Shown here in pieces: positions 1 through 10,377 of a stretch of DNA of 45,990 nt (its first letter is position 1; every line of letters starts with the position of its first letter). A model generated the notes under the pieces. It worked only from the letters and a program-made list of their open reading frames with translations, had not been told where the DNA came from and searched no databases. The stretch spans positions 1 through 45,990 of the forward strand of contig NW_020290109.1 in the NCBI RefSeq assembly GCF_003144195.1, read 5' to 3'. Origin of the DNA: Ceraceosorus guamensis (lineage: Eukaryota; Basidiomycota; Exobasidiomycetes; Ceraceosorales; Ceraceosoraceae). The position numbers and the translations under genes were made by a program.

Positions 1-304
1 CCCCCGCCCACTCGTAAGATCCGCGCATGAGTGCTGTATGCTTGCGCCGATTGTGGAGTGTACGCTTCGAGTCAAGCAAGCAAAAGCACCGTCACGACAA
101 GCGCTCTTGCCTTTGGCATGGCACGCCAGGCCGCAGCCGGTCCCCCTCTTCAAGGTGCTCCTGAATACGCTACCTCTCAGAACGCAGACACCGTATCATA
201 AAGTCGTTGGCGAACGCCCATGTATTTCCTACTGCGCCACTCTCAGTGTGCCCCGCCTAATCGTGTATGGGGCGCGCGCGCAAAACTCGAGCCCACATCC
301 GTTC
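1..304. other. Left edge, no gene seen
   Basis: No open frame here shows recognisable motifs. The stretch probably holds the 3' flank of the protease gene that ends at 305. A neighbouring gene cut by the window edge cannot be excluded. Confidence 0.4.
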
Positions 305-1619
305 TCATCTGGCTCTCTCGCCAACGATGCTCCACCAAACGACGTCCAGTATGCCCTTTCTGACCTGTTCTAGAGTCAGGTCTTGTCCCTCTGGCGGAAC
401 GTGCACGAACAAGGGTGTGATGGGGGACGCCTTTTGCTGTTGATCCGCCTCGTCGTCGGCATCTCGCCTCGCTCCAGCAACTCCTTCGAGCCGATGAGCG
501 GCCCGCTGAAATTCCGTCAAAGAGGCGTAGTAGATAAAGTCGCACAGAAATCTACCGGCATCGTCCGATTCCCTGACGGGCGTGCCCCTCGCGCTCAAGA
601 ACTTTGCGAGCCCATCAGTGTCCACGTTTGTCTCTTCCACATCCTTGAACTGCTCGTAGCCTTCCGCAAAGCCGCGAAGGCAAGCATGATCGAAGAGCCT
701 CTTTGGAGGGGGAGGAGGTTGCGCCGCTGTCCTGCAAAGCCGAGGTCCAAACGATGCGATGGCTTCCTCTTCCAGGTTTGTCGGCGGCGGCGGCGACGAC
801 GACGATTTCTCCTGACCATTCGATTCGGCGGCGCGTGCTTGTTGCTCCTTCAAAGCCCTCTCCGCAGCTCTCTGCAAGCGCTCCCTCTCCCTCTCTTCGG
901 CCTTGGAAAGCTCAGAGGCCACATCGCTCTGGTCCGTCGCGCGCGGTGCGAACTCTCCCTTTGCATCCGTAATCTGGTATCTCCTCTTGTGCGCCGCCTT
1001 CTCCACCGCCAAACCGCCTGGATAGCCCACGCCCAAATGCAGTACAAAGTCGTAACCCCTTTCGGGATGGCGGAGCGTGTATCCTATAGGGTAGGGCTCC
1101 CCTATACCTTGCGGACCCTCGTCGTCCGGTGCGGGAGCACCAGACGGATCCATGTAGGGCTCCGAATGGGCAGATGGCGGGTTGCCGTGTATGCGCGGCA
1201 CGAGGGATAGGACGTGGGCATAGACCGTGGCTGATTGGAGCACCTGGATGTGAATGCGAGGTCCGGACTCGATGGGTGCGCTGCTGCTGCTGCTGCTTCC
1301 TGCCTCGTCTCCTGTACCAGGCGGCTCAGACAGCGACAGGTATGTATTGTTCAGCTCTTTGATGGCGAGCCATGAAGGGTTCGCATCTTTCCCGATGGAG
1401 CCAAATGGCTGTGCGTGATCCATGACAGCGCATACATCCGGACACGAGAGTCAGCAGAGGTTGCGGCGGCGGTGTGGGCGTGTCCTTTACAAACACGCCG
1501 CACGCCTCGACTCGGCGACTCACACCAAAGCCAGTGATCAGGACTTCGACGTCCCTGGCACGACTCGTCGAGCCAGCACTACCATTCCGAGCGCTTCCGC
1601 CGACCACTGCTGGTGCCAT
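305..1619 (-). CDS. Pyroglutamyl-peptidase-I-like cysteine protease (peptidase C15 family)
   Basis: Model: exons 1524-1619 and 305-1408, 399 aa, with one 115-nt intron (GTGAGT donor, CAG acceptor). The junction restores the family's N-terminal motif: exon 1 ends VLITGFG and exon 2 begins PFGS, giving the GFGPFG turn followed by NPSW. Later blocks match fungal C15 proteins: YDFVLHLGVG with EKAAHKRRYQ, then AGRFLCDFIYY (putative nucleophile Cys ~321) and LFVHVPPEG (putative catalytic His ~368). Family members remove N-terminal pyroglutamate from peptides, usually in the cytosol. At 399 aa it is much longer than the ~215-aa bacterial enzymes. The extra length lies in a Ser run, a Glu/Arg-rich charged segment and a Pro-rich linker in the middle, plus an Asp-rich stretch between Cys and His. 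The start is the only upstream in-frame ATG. The family call is firm; activity is inferred. Confidence 0.88.
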
Positions 1620-2575
1620 TGTGAGACCTTGTCTGTGCAGATGGGCGTGCTGCCAAAGGTGTCCACTTTGTAGCGTCGCACTTCTCCAGACTGCAGCTCG
1701 CTACGCCTGACTTCAGTGGACGCCTTGCGTTTCTGAAGGGCCGCAGGATTTGATGAAGTGAAGTTGCAAAGGTCGGCAGCGTGAGCAGATGGGAGTACGG
1801 CTTGCAAAAAGGGACGTTATTCAAAAGGCCAAAAGATTCGCGCTTGATGGGGGTCAAGGCGGCGGGCGGCGGGCGGCGCGGCGGCGAACTTTAGGTGTCG
1901 GCGCGAGATCTGCTGGGGCAGTGGCGAGTGGTCAGATGTTTGAAACTCCGCTGGTGCTTCCGGCAGCGGTGGACCCTGAGTCGGGGGATGGATGCCTGCT
2001 GCAGAAGGGAGAGCTAGGTGGCCAGGCCACGACTAGGAAAGGTAGATCAGCGAATGCAGGATGCGTGTGCTGGTGCGAGCGGAGAGGCTGGTCAGACCAA
2101 GAGGCTTGCTGTATAATCGCAAGGAGGCCTGTGTGGAAGGAAGCCTACAGTCAAAGTCGCCAGTGTGAGAGTGAGTGTTCATTCGTGATTCCTGATACGC
2201 GGCATCGCCGAGGAGATGAATGCGCACGCACCACCTTGCGCATATATAGATATCAATTGAGAGGCGCGCGCGCACAGAGAAGTCGTACCTGCGCCTCTGC
2301 TGCTGCTGCTGCTGCGCCTCGCTTCGTGTATATTATGTTATGTAGGTCATGTATATACAGTCACGAGTCGGCAGGTGATTGCAGTTGCTGCTGCTGCTGC
2401 AACCCGCGGGGGTGCGTGGGCGATTCGCGTGCATGGCGCATCGCGATTGCCGAGTCAGCGTGGGCGATTAATTGCTAGCGTAGGGGATGCTGAGCGCCTA
2501 TATAGCTGCGAGCACAGGGAGAGAAGAGAGAGATCGACGAGAGAGAGGGAGATATGATGTGGAGCAGACAGACAG

Positions 2576-2622
2576 CGTGTGCGTGTGCGTGTGCGTGTGC
2601 GTGTGCGTGTGCGTGTGCGTGT
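2576..2622. repeat. Hexanucleotide microsatellite (GTGTGC)n
   Basis: About eight near-perfect copies of a 6-bp unit in non-coding DNA. It lies 50 bp before a second hexanucleotide array of different sequence. Confidence 0.95.
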
Positions 2623-2673
2623 GACATTCGTCATTCGTGATTTGGTCGTCTCAACGCGTCGGTCGAGTCCTCC

Positions 2674-2717
2674 CTCTCGCTCTCGCTCTCGCTCTCGCTC
2701 TCGCTCTCGCTCTCGCT
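2674..2717. repeat. Hexanucleotide microsatellite (GCTCTC)n
   Basis: About seven tandem copies of a pyrimidine-rich hexamer, giving a strongly strand-asymmetric tract in the same gene-free spacer. Confidence 0.95.
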
Positions 2718-3918
2718 GCTGCATGCATGAATTGTGAATGCCTGCACGATGGGTGCATGTGTGCCCGCGCCCGCGCCTCCTCCACTCTCGTGAGCCGCGA
2801 GTACCGAGGTGGCTTAAGCAGCGCGGGTCGGTCATCAGCCACTGCAGCCATCCAGCAGCTCCACACACGCACACGCAGCAGGTCAACAAGCGATTCAGCG
2901 CTGCTGCTGCTGATGCTCGCTCGCCTTTTGACGACAGGAATCACGACCACCACATCGTATGCGTGTCGTATAATACAGAGCAGCAGAAGCCAGGTTTCGC
3001 CGAGGAAGAAGAGGGAGGTGCAAGAAGGGCCGAGTGCACGCACGCGGGTGAGCAGCAGCAGAGGGAGGGAGGGTGTAGCGTCGCCCATGCACGCATTTCG
3101 CAATCACCATCGAGTCTCCCACCACTCACCACTACTCGCCATTTGGCTCCTTTAATTGCTGGATGATAAGCGAAGATGCGCGCGCGCGCATCAGCTCGGC
3201 GAAACCTCTTGTGGAGGTCCACAACAGTCTGGTCAATTGTGCTGTCTGAACACCGTCAAGCGAGCATCCCAAGAAGGATACGCGCGCGTGTGCAGCTGCT
3301 GAATGCGCGCTGCCCCCGCGAGGACCGCGCATGGTGCGCGATGCATAGCTGCTGAGCTTTCGCACTTCACACGCGTGCCTCGTCCAGCTTCGATCGGCCG
3401 CAGCTGACTCGTGACTACACGACTCAGTCTGATCAGCAAATCGTGAATGCCAGTCAGTAGGGCGCACGTATGGAAACCCGCTGATGGTGTGACTTTCATC
3501 TTCGCGCCATTCTCAAGACGACGATGCGCTCGCTATTTGGTGGCGCGATAACCTTTCGTCGACTTTTCGCGTACCGCTCGCTTCGAGCAACGTTTGCTGC
3601 TGCTGCTGCTGCTGCTGCTGGAAGACGACCGCCACCTTGCTCTGTCCGCGCCAGGACTCGCCACCTGCGCGTGTTTGGTCGACGGACGCATACATGCGCC
3701 CGTAGCTCTGAAATCTCCGCACCCACCCAAATGCTTGAAATACAGTGTGTGTGTCTTGGGGTAACGAGCGCTTCACTTCGCTACATCAAAGGAGGTAAAG
3801 TCAAGCCATCCACATCAGCGCGCTCACAACAATCTTTGACCCTCCGCTAGCAGCGTCGCTCACCGCCACGCGCAGCTCTCTCAACGCGCTCTTGGACGTG
3901 CTGCAGCTTGTTTCTGCC

Positions 3919-4689
3919 ATGCGAAACTTCACCATGGGCACGCTCACGCTGGCGATGATGGCCTTTACACGCTCGGCCTTTGCCTTGCCAGCGTCTCGCA
4001 CTTTCACGGCACGTGGCGTTGCACATGCGCCGACCTCGGAGATCACTCAAACTTTGAGAGCCGCCTGGCTGCTCACCAAGCGCGATCCGCACCCTCTGTC
4101 AAGCGTTTTTAAAAAGCTGTCCAAAAAGGGTTCGAAAGCATTCAGATCCGGCGATGAGGGCGCGTCGAACGACCAAGCGGAAGGCGGCAAAAGCGTCGAT
4201 GGTCGCGAGTCGATGAGGAGTCCATCGTCTTCTCGCTCCACGCCAGCCGACGAGCTGAGGCAAAGCTTCTCCATCATGGGTTCTCCGCCATACACTTTCG
4301 ATGCCGATGGGTCTTGGAACGCCGGATCTTCTGCGCATGGTGGTGAGATTATGAGCTGGATCTCTTCCGAAGGACATAGAGGACCTTTTCAGCACGGCTT
4401 GCATGCTCAGCCAAACGAGGATAGCAGACTACGAACGCACGAGCTCCTCGTCGAAGTTCCGCGGGGAATCGACCCGCTCGGCAATCCGCATTTCAGGCAA
4501 CATCCAGCTTTTCAACGAACGTCCAGTCACGTATCGAGTCTGGGCGAGATCTCGAGCGCTTCGGGATACGTGTCCAGCCACGAGGAGAATGTGGAGCACG
4601 AAAGTAGGAGGGATGAAGAGAGATCTGGCAGAATTCAGCGGTTTCTGGGCTTTTCGAAGAAGAGGAAGGGAAAAAAGAAGCACAGATGA
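3919..4689 (+). CDS. Predicted secreted Ser-rich basic protein, candidate effector
   Basis: Single-exon 256-aa frame starting at the first ATG. The N-terminus looks like a signal peptide: a short polar start, hydrophobic core TLTLAMMAF and a probable cleavage after SAFA. The rest has no family I recognise. It contains a Lys-rich segment (VFKKLSKKGSKAF), a long Ser/Asp/Glu-rich disordered middle, the motif RGPFQHG and a strongly basic C-terminus ending in Lys/Arg/His. There are no further membrane segments and few Cys, so it is not a typical small Cys-rich effector. The next gene downstream, same strand, also starts with a signal peptide and carries RGPFKHG, suggesting a distant paralogue pair. 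The basic tail could be a nuclear-localisation or dibasic processing signal, but that is speculation. The gene is likely real; its function is unknown. Confidence 0.6.
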   Translation: MRNFTMGTLTLAMMAFTRSAFALPASRTFTARGVAHAPTSEITQTLRAAWLLTKRDPHPLSSVFKKLSKKGSKAFRSGDEGASNDQAEGGKSVDGRESMRSPSSSRSTPADELRQSFSIMGSPPYTFDADGSWNAGSSAHGGEIMSWISSEGHRGPFQHGLHAQPNEDSRLRTHELLVEVPRGIDPLGNPHFRQHPAFQRTSSHVSSLGEISSASGYVSSHEENVEHESRRDEERSGRIQRFLGFSKKRKGKKKHR

Positions 4690-5513
4690 TTCGAGATGTA
4701 ACATCGAGAAGAGAACGTTCATAGTCTGACTACAATGAGCAAGCGACGCGTGTCGACGTCAACCCCCACTCGAACGAGCAGGAAGCTTTCGCTTTGGATG
4801 ACTTGACGAGGCCCACACGAACGAGCAGGAAGCTACCGCTTTGGATGATTTGACGAGGACGTACAGCAAGCACCGTTGAAGATGCTCGGAGAGGCATTCG
4901 AAAATCGAAATGAAGTGAATGGCGCGTGCCTTTGCGAGTACGCACGGAGACACGCGCGCGGTAGCACGACCCAATCCTCCGCTTGATGCATCGCCTCGCT
5001 CTAACTTCCCCCCCAGCTGCCGCACTCTCGATCTTCACAGGAAGCTTAGTATGTCGCCCCATGGAGAGCGTTAGGCTGACGCCATGGATTCTTTACAGCG
5101 CGATACTGCTGAGCATCACTGTGCAAAAACATGCGACCAAAAGGAGCTCGCGTACGTCGGGCGGGCACGCCAGTGGCGCAGCGCCGCTTTGCTACCCACG
5201 CCTCTGCAAATCTCGGCTGCACGCTCTCTTCGCGATGGCGAGAGTGATTGCATACAGGATCCCGATCGCCTATTGTACCAGCTTCGCGAATACCATGCCC
5301 ATCTTTTCCGTTCTTCGCTCCTCGATTCTACTTCGCCAGGCAAAACGCCGTCAGCTGGTCTCGCACTCGTCTACATCTGCCGCATCCGAGGCCCTGGGCA
5401 CGCCACTCTATAAGCTCTAAGTTCCTAATTGCTCGATGCATGACGAGCAGACTCGATCAGACCATCCTCACCAAGCTGTGGTCGCCCTGAGCATGCTTTA
5501 GGTTTCATTGACC
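4690..5513. other. Spacer between the two secreted-protein genes
   Basis: No coding frame with recognisable content. It carries a direct duplication of about 41 bp immediately after the first secreted-protein gene (listed separately). The remainder presumably contains the 3' end of the first gene and the promoter of the second. Confidence 0.4.
4771..4858. repeat. Imperfect 41-bp direct duplication
   Basis: Positions 4771-4811 and 4818-4858 match at about 38 of 41 bases, separated by 6 bp. Both contain GAACGAGCAGGAAGCT followed by CGCTTTGGATGA. The two copies lie in different reading frames, so this looks like non-coding duplication just downstream of a gene. Confidence 0.85.
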
Positions 5514-6851
5514 ATGAGACGCCGTTGCTCGCTAATCCCGCTTCTCGTGATCGCAAGCGCAAGCGCTAGCGCCAATGTGCCGCTTGTGGAGTATCTACGC
5601 TGCGCGCTGCATTCCACGTCTCGCTGTGCCGTCCAGGATCGATTTTGGAGCAACATGCTCGCATACTTTTCTCGCAAGTCTTCTTTCCCGCCTGCTCTGC
5701 TCGCACGCAAAGGAAGTGCAAGCTTTTCTCCAACCCGCGTCTTGACAAGACGAAGTCCCCTCCGCGGTGCCTGGCGCTCTGTCACGCGCAAACTGACCAA
5801 GAGCAAAGCCAGCAAAACAGACGAACTCTGCCAACGGCAAGGCTCCATCGGGCGCATCTCCGCTAGGTTCGGTGCGCTCCGAGCCAGTAGGCTCGTACGA
5901 ACGTCCTTTGGACGTCTCTCCGCTGCTGCTAAGCCCATCCGCATCATCCGCCTACGGAACAGCCGAGCATCGAGCGGCATTCTACGCCAATCGCGCACGT
6001 TCCCGCGAAGCGTCTCGAGGAAGCAGTCCGGCCGACTCTTTGCCATCCATCCATCGCTCCTTCGAACAGAGTCGATCGCCCGACCCAGCAACTGTCCGAT
6101 CCGCATCTCGCGCATCTGCGCGACACACTGCGAGGCTCAAGGTGCTAGCGGAAGGCAATGCAGATCCTCGGTACGGCGTAAATGCAGGGTTGGGTGAAGC
6201 AGGGCTTTACAAGTCGACATTCCCAGAGTCCTGCCCCAGGAGTGGCAAGATGCGCCAAAGTCGACTCGATCCAGATCCGCTTCCATCTCGCCCGAGCCAG
6301 CGAGACCCAGCAACATCAGTCCAGCATTATGGCGCTTCTTCTCCAAAGATGCCAAAAGGGGGCCTTTCAAGCATGGCATCCTTCCAGGCTGGGGCGCAAA
6401 GCTGCGAAGAGAAGAAGCTTCGCGCAGCAGCAGCAGCAGCAGTCACAGCGCGCCGCAAAATTCCACGTCGGACGGTCAAGCGCTCGAGGAGCTGCAACGC
6501 GCACCTTTCCTTCACCGCAGTCAGAGCACACCCTCCAGTCACTCGTCGCAAAGCGGCTCTGCACGCAATTCTCCAACCCATCGATCTCTTGGCAGTGCCA
6601 AGCAGCGCCACTCCCACTCCCAGTGCAGCAACGCCCGAACGCGGTCGAAGTCGCTTGGTCAAGAGCAAAAAGACAAGGCAGCACAAAAAGGCGCCCGAGA
6701 CGACAACGACGACGCTGGCGACGACATCGCGAACTGGACTAGCGGCTCATGCGAGGCGCATCGAAAGATGGATCCAGTACCACCCTCCGGACGACGCGCG
6801 CGCGCGCCGTCAAGCCCGAGTCCCGCTCACCGCGCTAGTAGTAGCGAGTGA
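5514..6851 (+). CDS. Predicted secreted Ser/Arg-rich protein, second copy of the pair
   Basis: Tentative model: exons 5514-5766, 5813-6177 and 6240-6851, 409 aa. The N-terminus is a clear signal peptide (MRRRCSLIPLL, then a short Ala/Ser core ending SASA). Two frame changes must be explained. A 46-nt intron with a CTGAC branch-like site, then a 62-nt intron starting GTAAAT, link three frames that each look coding. The final exon holds the motif RGPFKHG near FFSKDAK, resembling RGPFQHG in the upstream gene, then Ser-rich disordered sequence with CAG-encoded Ser runs. I recognise no domain. The start and final exon are better supported than the first intron, which is short and has a weak GTGCCT donor. 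Alternative splicing or a decayed gene are possible. Confidence 0.42.
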
Positions 6852-7065
6852 CGTGTCGCCCAAAAAGCACCAAAGCTTGGCCGAGCGTCAAAGCGTCGAG
6901 CTGACAAAAGAGTAGTCCAGCGCGAAGCAACGAAATGCCTCAACATGTCCTCCCCGATGCGCGCATCCGCTACGAGTATCGATTGAGCTGAGCGGGGCAA
7001 GTGGGCAATGTACACAAGGATTGCAGGGCAGAGAGAGAGGAGAAAAAGGCCGCCATTCGAGTCGC

Positions 7066-9697
7066 TCATCTGCTCCTCGAAGTTCCCTTGCCACGTTTTC
7101 CAGCAAAGAGCCATTTTGCTGATGGTGAGCGAGAGGGAGCAGGCAGCAATATTCAGCAAGGACACGCCGCATCGTCTTTTTTTCGCGTGTACTCCACTCA
7201 CGCATCTTTTCCTTGATGGCTCGATCACTTTCACCAGCCTTGGCAAGTCGATTGCGTTCTCTCAGACTGAGATCCTTTAGCTCGCGAGCCTTTTCAACCT
7301 GAGCCTTGCCAGCCAGTCCCGCCGTCTGTCTGTTCTTCGTCGGTCTCCTGACCGCTCCCGCCCGCGCAGTGATCGCTCCGCCGGATTTCGTCGTGCTGCC
7401 CACACCAGCCGTAGCTCCTCGCAGCGCTGCAAGCTTCTTGCCCGTGTTGCCCTTGCGCTTCTTGCCGCCAGGCGCCTCGCCGTCCACATCCATCGACCCT
7501 TCCTGCTCGTCGTCGGACCACGCATCCTCATCGCGCGTCTTTGTTGCTGCATCCACCTCCATCGACTCGTCATCATCGTCCGCACCTCGCTTCCTCTTCG
7601 CTTTGAGGGAAATGCCCTTGGCCTTGGCCAGCAATTCGGCGCGAGCAGTGATGCTGCTCGGGTCTATACCGAGGCTGCGCAGCTTTTCTTCCATCTCGCT
7701 GAGGGTGCGAGTTTGCATCTTGCGGGGAATCTGCAAGCGAGATTTCATGTGCTTGCGCTGGAGCACCATTGGGGAAAACGATTCAGCGCGTTGACGCAGG
7801 AAACATCTGGTCCATCCGCATGCTCACCTCGCGACTAGCCAGACGAGCCTCTTCTTTCCTTCGCCTAATCTCTTCTGCAGCTTCGCGAATTTCTCGCGCT
7901 TCATCGTCCTCCTCCTCTTCATTCTCGACGTCATAGAATCCATCCTGCTCCAATCTCTCCTCCTCCTGTTCCAACTCCTCGAGACGTTCCATGATACTGC
8001 AGGCAGCAGCGCGATGCGGTGAGCACCTGGACGCACGCGTCAACATCTTGCGCCCCCCACTCACTCTGGATCGATAAAGTCTGCGACATTCTTTCCATTG
8101 TAGAACTCGGGCATCTTGTCCCACCTCTCCTCCTCTGGGATCAAGTAATTCTCTGCGCAAAATCAAGTCGAGCGAAATGTCAATCGCACGCGCGTGTACC
8201 AGAGACGCGCGCGCGCGCGCCAAACTCACTCTTCATGTCCATATTGTGAACACCAGCACCGCCGCGTTCCTCTTGCTCGTCGCGCTCGAGTTTGCGCCTG
8301 TTGGGATCCTCCTTGTCGTACTTTTTGCCCGCCACAAATCCTTCGGGAATGAACGGTTTCCTCTCCAAATCATCTCTAGCTTTAGGTTGAGCGACGTGCA
8401 ACCTGTTTGTGATGGAGTTGACCTTGCCTCCTCTGGACTTGGCTTCGATTCTGGATTCCAGCAATGCGTCGCAAGCGGCATTTCGGGCCGACATGACTCC
8501 TTCTTCCGTAAAGGTGCTGATCTCTGCAAGCTGCACCTTGCCATTGCTCTCCTCTACGATTTCCCGAACTAGCGCTGCTCTGGACGGTTCGAGAGATTCG
8601 AGCTTGACGACGTCGATCTTGTTGATGACGAGCATCGTCGGCTTGTTGGCAAAGAGCGGCTTGATGGAGTGGTACAGCGCCACTTGAGCTTCGACGGTAT
8701 AGCCGCACTGCTCGCTCAGATCCATAAAGTAAAGCACTGCGGATCTAAGATGAGCAAGAGCAGTGATGGATTGCATTTCGATCGTGTTCATCTCCTCTAG
8801 CGGATGATCCAAGATGCCCGGCGTGTCGATGATCTGCCAGCGCAAATACTTGTAGTCCATGTGTCCCACAAAGAGCGACTTTGTGGTGAATGCGTAGGGC
8901 TGCACATCCACATCTGCGCGCGTAACCTTGTTGATGAAGGATGATTTGCCGACATTGGGATAGCCGCAGATGAGCAGCGTACGCGTAGATGGATCGATGG
9001 CTGGTAGACGAGAAATGTGCTGCCTGACCTGCTCCAAGTACGCCAACGGGTCCTTTTGCCTCCTCATGATCGTGGCCATGCTGTGGAACAAAGGATCAGC
9101 TTGTGCGTGCAGGATCACGCACACGTTACGCTTCCACTCACCGGCCCATGGCTGCACGCTTGAGCTGCTTGGTGCGGTAGAGCGAGTCACCAAACTTGAT
9201 GAGCCGCGTGTAATCCTTTGCCACCTGATCGATGAGGTGACGGGCAGTGTTGAGCTGGCCAAGTGCCAGCTTGTAGTGGTTCTTGTCGTAGAGGACGCTA
9301 AGCAACGAAGGGTTGGGTCAGCATGTATGCGGTGCGAGAGGTGGCATGCTCATACGGCCACTCACTTCATCAGAGAGGATGTAAAGGGGTGCAAGTTCTA
9401 CACGCAACATCAACGCATGCAAGCAGGGTCAGCTTGAGCTACACTGGACGTACGACGCGGGCGGGCTCTTCGGAAACTCACATCGAGGATGGGAAAGTCT
9501 GTGAGGATGGCATCCAGCTTCTCTACGAAGGCATCTCTGGTGAACATGACTTTGCGCATGTAAAAGGATCGAATGCGCGTAATCTTCCATCCCGGATGCA
9601 CCACGGTGGGTGTTCTCCTCTGCGTCTTGGACAGCACAATGTCCAAGAATTGTGTAGCGCTAGGCACGGGCGCCATGCTCGCTTTGAACGTCGCCAT
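7066..9697 (-). CDS. NOG1: Nucleolar GTP-binding protein 1 (60S ribosome biogenesis GTPase)
   Basis: Eight exons: 9482-9697, 9366-9397, 9142-9297, 8230-9080, 8065-8152, 7828-7996, 7202-7757 and 7066-7118, encoding 706 aa. NOG1 is an essential nucleolar GTPase that rides on pre-60S ribosomal particles and helps remodel the peptide-exit tunnel and rRNA. Visible features: the N-terminal helical domain with [10 protein letters not shown], an A/P-loop GYPNVGKSS (~174-182), DTPGILD (~220-226), NKID (~288-291), then [20 protein letters not shown], a Glu-rich coiled segment and a basic Lys/Arg C-terminus ending [12 protein letters not shown], like yeast. All seven junctions use GT-AG (introns 61-84 nt) and keep conserved sequence in phase, including a 32-nt exon. 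It shares a 680-bp divergent promoter with the CCDC25-like gene. Confidence 0.97.
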
Positions 9698-10377
9698 GAT
9701 GTATGCCTGTGTGTGCGCTGGAGGCCAGTCGCTGTGTTCGAGATGAGGTCAAGGTGGTGCTGCGCTCAGGCGCTTGGAATCGAACCTCGGCTCGGGAGCA
9801 GCGAGCGGGCTGTCAGCGTCGAGATGGGTCTGCTGGAGGGTCGCGTCGCCGGTGCAAGCAAGGAAGGGCGAGCTTGCTGACTTTTGCGCTCGTGCGGTGT
9901 TGCTCGGGCGGTGGTGATGGTAGAAAGTGTCGCTTTGTGATCGTCTGGAGCAGGTAAGCAACTCGCACTCAGAGACTGTCAGGCAGGCCAAGAGCATTTG
10001 TGCTGCTGCTGCTGCTGCTTCTGCGCCTCGCGCGTCGGCCGTCCAGAAGCCAAAATTTTGGTTTGCCCCGCCCCGCCTCTTGCGCCTGTATTAGCTGCAT
10101 GAGGCGTGCAAAAAATTCCAGACGCAGGCAACTCAACTGGCGACAAGATTCGGTCACGTGATGTCTGGCTTCACGTGACCATGAAAGGCGCCGCGGTCAG
10201 GCACGCCTCGCGGCTGCAACTATATATATCTATGCACACCCACCAGAAACACACCAGCTTCTCTCTTCGCAACCAGTGCGGGTCTCCTGCAAAGGCCGTC
10301 GCTTGTCACTCGCCGATCGTCTCGCCATTCGCGGCATTGCTTCTGCATCAAAGCATCTCCGCCGCTTTGCTCACACG
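9698..10377. promoter_or_regulatory. Divergent promoter NOG1 / CCDC25-like, with two TCACGTGA sites and a TATA box
   Basis: A 680-bp spacer between divergent start codons. Two TCACGTGA octamers (10154-10161 and 10171-10178) lie 9 bp apart in a larger near-palindrome, a binding site type known for bHLH factors such as Cbf1. A TATA-like run (10220-10229) sits about 150 bp before the rightward start codon. A CTG run lies near 10000-10020. No coding frame here is convincing. Confidence 0.55.

Larger units (their letters stand above)
1620..3918. other. 2.3-kb gene-free spacer rich in microsatellites
   Basis: This lies between the divergently oriented protease gene and the first secreted-protein gene. 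It contains several simple repeats: CTG runs near 2297-2315, 2387-2400 and 3597-3621, a purine (GA) stretch near 2518-2552, a GTGTGC array and a GCTCTC array. TATA-like runs occur at about 2241-2252 and 2498-2505. The open frames look like antisense or low-complexity noise (runs of Arg, Ser or Ala), and none shows a domain or sensible exon junctions. Copies of the ATTCGTGATT motif lie at 2181 and near 2632. Confidence 0.6.

Noticed and set aside
383-1210. 275-aa plus-strand frame
   Set aside because: Lies entirely antisense to the C15 protease exon and shows only Arg/Leu-rich shadow composition.
1789-2478. 229-aa plus-strand frame
   Set aside because: Ends in translated CTG repeats, has no domain and no plausible splice partner.
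9765-9790. Possible tRNA T-loop (reverse strand GGTTCGATTCC-like)
   Set aside because: No pairing stem around the loop and no matching A-box or acceptor stem within tRNA length.
10154-10160. General enrichment of the CACGTG hexamer
   Set aside because: About ten hexamers in 46 kb is near expectation; only the octamer TCACGTGA is unusually placed.
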